7,420 nucleotides of DNA, taken from NCBI GenBank assembly GCA_030607105.1, contig JAUWFF010000050.1, positions 1 through 7,420 on the forward strand. Reading direction: 5' to 3'. The stretch comes from Filomicrobium sp. GTDB lineage: Bacteria > Pseudomonadota > Alphaproteobacteria > Rhizobiales > Hyphomicrobiaceae. The position numbers and the translations under genes are program-made. This document shows, piece by piece, positions 6,417 to 7,420 of this stretch (the first letter of the stretch is position 1; each line of letters begins with the position of its first letter). The notes below the pieces were generated by a model. That model worked only from the letters and a program-made list of their open reading frames with translations, had not been told where the DNA came from and made no database searches.

Positions 6417-7420
6417 ATGACACGGCCGGTTAATATCCTGGGCCTCGTTTCCAAAACGCATGATACGGGGCTAGTGCTATTGTGCGACGGGAAGCCGAAG
6501 GTCATCTTCGAGGAGGAACGCTTCAATCGCGAGAAGCATACGAAAATGTTCCCGCATCGCTCCTTTGAAATCCTATTCAAGGACGCCTCAAGCAGTCTCG
6601 CTGAAATTGATTATCTCACTGTCCCATGGAATACGAAAAAGTTGGCCGGCTCGTTCTTCCGGGTGGTGACGGGAAACATGCCGGCGAGCTTGAATCTGTT
6701 GCGGCCGGCCGCGCATGCGACCCAGGACGGCCGTATCGTCAATCTCTGGATGCGGTTGCAGATTGCCCTGAGGAGGAGGTTTCAGACGTTGAAGCTGCCG
6801 CCGCTGGTGCAGGTCGGTCACCACGATGCGCATGCGGCCATCTTTTTCGTTTCACCTTTTGAGGAGGCCAGCGTCGCAGTCATGGATGGCCACGGAGATG
6901 TCAGTGCGTCGAGCGCCTACGAGGGCCAAGGAAATCGACTACGGCAAACCTGGCAGCTTGGGTTCTTTGACAGTCTCGGCATGCTCTACACGTGTGCGAC
7001 CCAGCATCTCGGATTCAAACCGTTCGAGGAAGGCACGGTGATGGCATTGGCGGCGTGTGGTGAGGCGACGTACGTCGACCGGTTCCGGAAGGTTGTGGTC
7101 CTTGAAGACGAGGGGCGCTTCAAGCTCAACCGGGATTATGTCAGCGTTGATTGCTACGGGCTGTTGTGGCCCTTCACACAGAAATTCATCGATACCTTTG
7201 GCCCGCCGCGAGAGCCGGGTGAAGAGCTCAAGGACCGTCATCGCGACTTGGCTCATGCCCTGCAGGTGGTGACCGAGGAAGCCGTCCTGCACGTCGTGCG
7301 GCACATTGAACGGACGCAGCCATCAAAGAACCTCGTCATCTCGGGGGGCGTCGCATTGAACTGCGTGGCGAACGCACGCATCCTTCGAGATACCAGTTTC
7401 GAACGGGTTTGGGTGCCGCC
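6417..7420 (+). CDS. carbamoyltransferase, NodU/CmcH family (5' part, cut by window end)
   Basis: A continuous frame of 334 codons runs from ATG 6417 off the right edge; the family is usually about 550-600 residues, so the C-terminal domain is missing from view. These cytoplasmic enzymes transfer a carbamoyl group from carbamoyl phosphate, through an ATP-dependent carbamoyl-adenylate, to a hydroxyl on a sugar or natural product (NodU on Nod factors, TobZ on tobramycin, CmcH on cephems). The visible part is the N-terminal ASKHA/Kae1-like domain: ILGLVSKTHDTG near the start, EEERFNREKH, the metal-binding HHDAHA at 135-140, DGHGD at 157-161, HLGFKPFEEGTVMALA at 197-212, and SGGVALNCVAN at 309-319. 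All key motifs seen are intact. There is no signal peptide. It is divergent from the DUF3280 gene and may be the first gene of a glycan or secondary-metabolite cluster to the right; the substrate cannot be told from this sequence. Confidence 0.9.
   Translation, partial: MTRPVNILGLVSKTHDTGLVLLCDGKPKVIFEEERFNREKHTKMFPHRSFEILFKDASSSLAEIDYLTVPWNTKKLAGSFFRVVTGNMPASLNLLRPAAHATQDGRIVNLWMRLQIALRRRFQTLKLPPLVQVGHHDAHAAIFFVSPFEEASVAVMDGHGDVSASSAYEGQGNRLRQTWQLGFFDSLGMLYTCATQHLGFKPFEEGTVMALAACGEATYVDRFRKVVVLEDEGRFKLNRDYVSVDCYGLLWPFTQKFIDTFGPPREPGEELKDRHRDLAHALQVVTEEAVLHVVRHIERTQPSKNLVISGGVALNCVANARILRDTSFERVWVP

Noticed and set aside
6939..7304. 121-codon minus-strand frame inside the carbamoyltransferase
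   Set aside because: The plus-strand reading carries all the family motifs; this is its antisense shadow.

Overview
The window looks like the chromosome of an alphaproteobacterium, probably Hyphomicrobiales and perhaps a Hyphomicrobium-like organism. This rests on protein style only: a YcbB/LdtD-type L,D-transpeptidase, a small exported DUF3280-like protein next to a Sel1-repeat protein, an MgtE-type Mg2+ channel, and moderately GC-rich coding sequence with GTG/TTG start options. No rRNA, tRNA, CRISPR array, insertion sequence or phage gene was recognised.

Layout: positions 1-1039 contain no gene I can defend, only weak or overlapping open frames. A complete mgtE follows on the plus strand (1040-2485). 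Next, 2486-3140 holds what looks like the wreck of a small integral-membrane protein gene (about 2519-2974), with a lost start, in-frame stops and at least one frame break at a G7 run. A complete L,D-transpeptidase gene follows on the plus strand (3141-4862). It converges across a 43-bp gap with a two-gene minus-strand unit: a DUF3280-like exported protein (6129-5599), then a Sel1-repeat exported protein (5529-4906). A 287-bp divergent intergenic region (6130-6416) separates this unit from the 5' part of a NodU/CmcH-family carbamoyltransferase gene (6417 to the window end), which is cut by the window edge.

How the genes relate: most of the intact genes act at the cell envelope. The transpeptidase cross-links peptidoglycan. 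The Sel1 and DUF3280-like proteins are exported and probably periplasmic or outer-membrane facing. MgtE moves Mg2+ across the inner membrane. The carbamoyltransferase is cytoplasmic and may modify a sugar destined for a surface glycan or natural product, but its partners lie beyond the window. I found no convincing new defence, mobile or RNA system. The most interesting item is the decayed membrane-protein gene between mgtE and the transpeptidase gene; after that come the poorly characterised DUF3280/Sel1 pair and the unexplained first kilobase.
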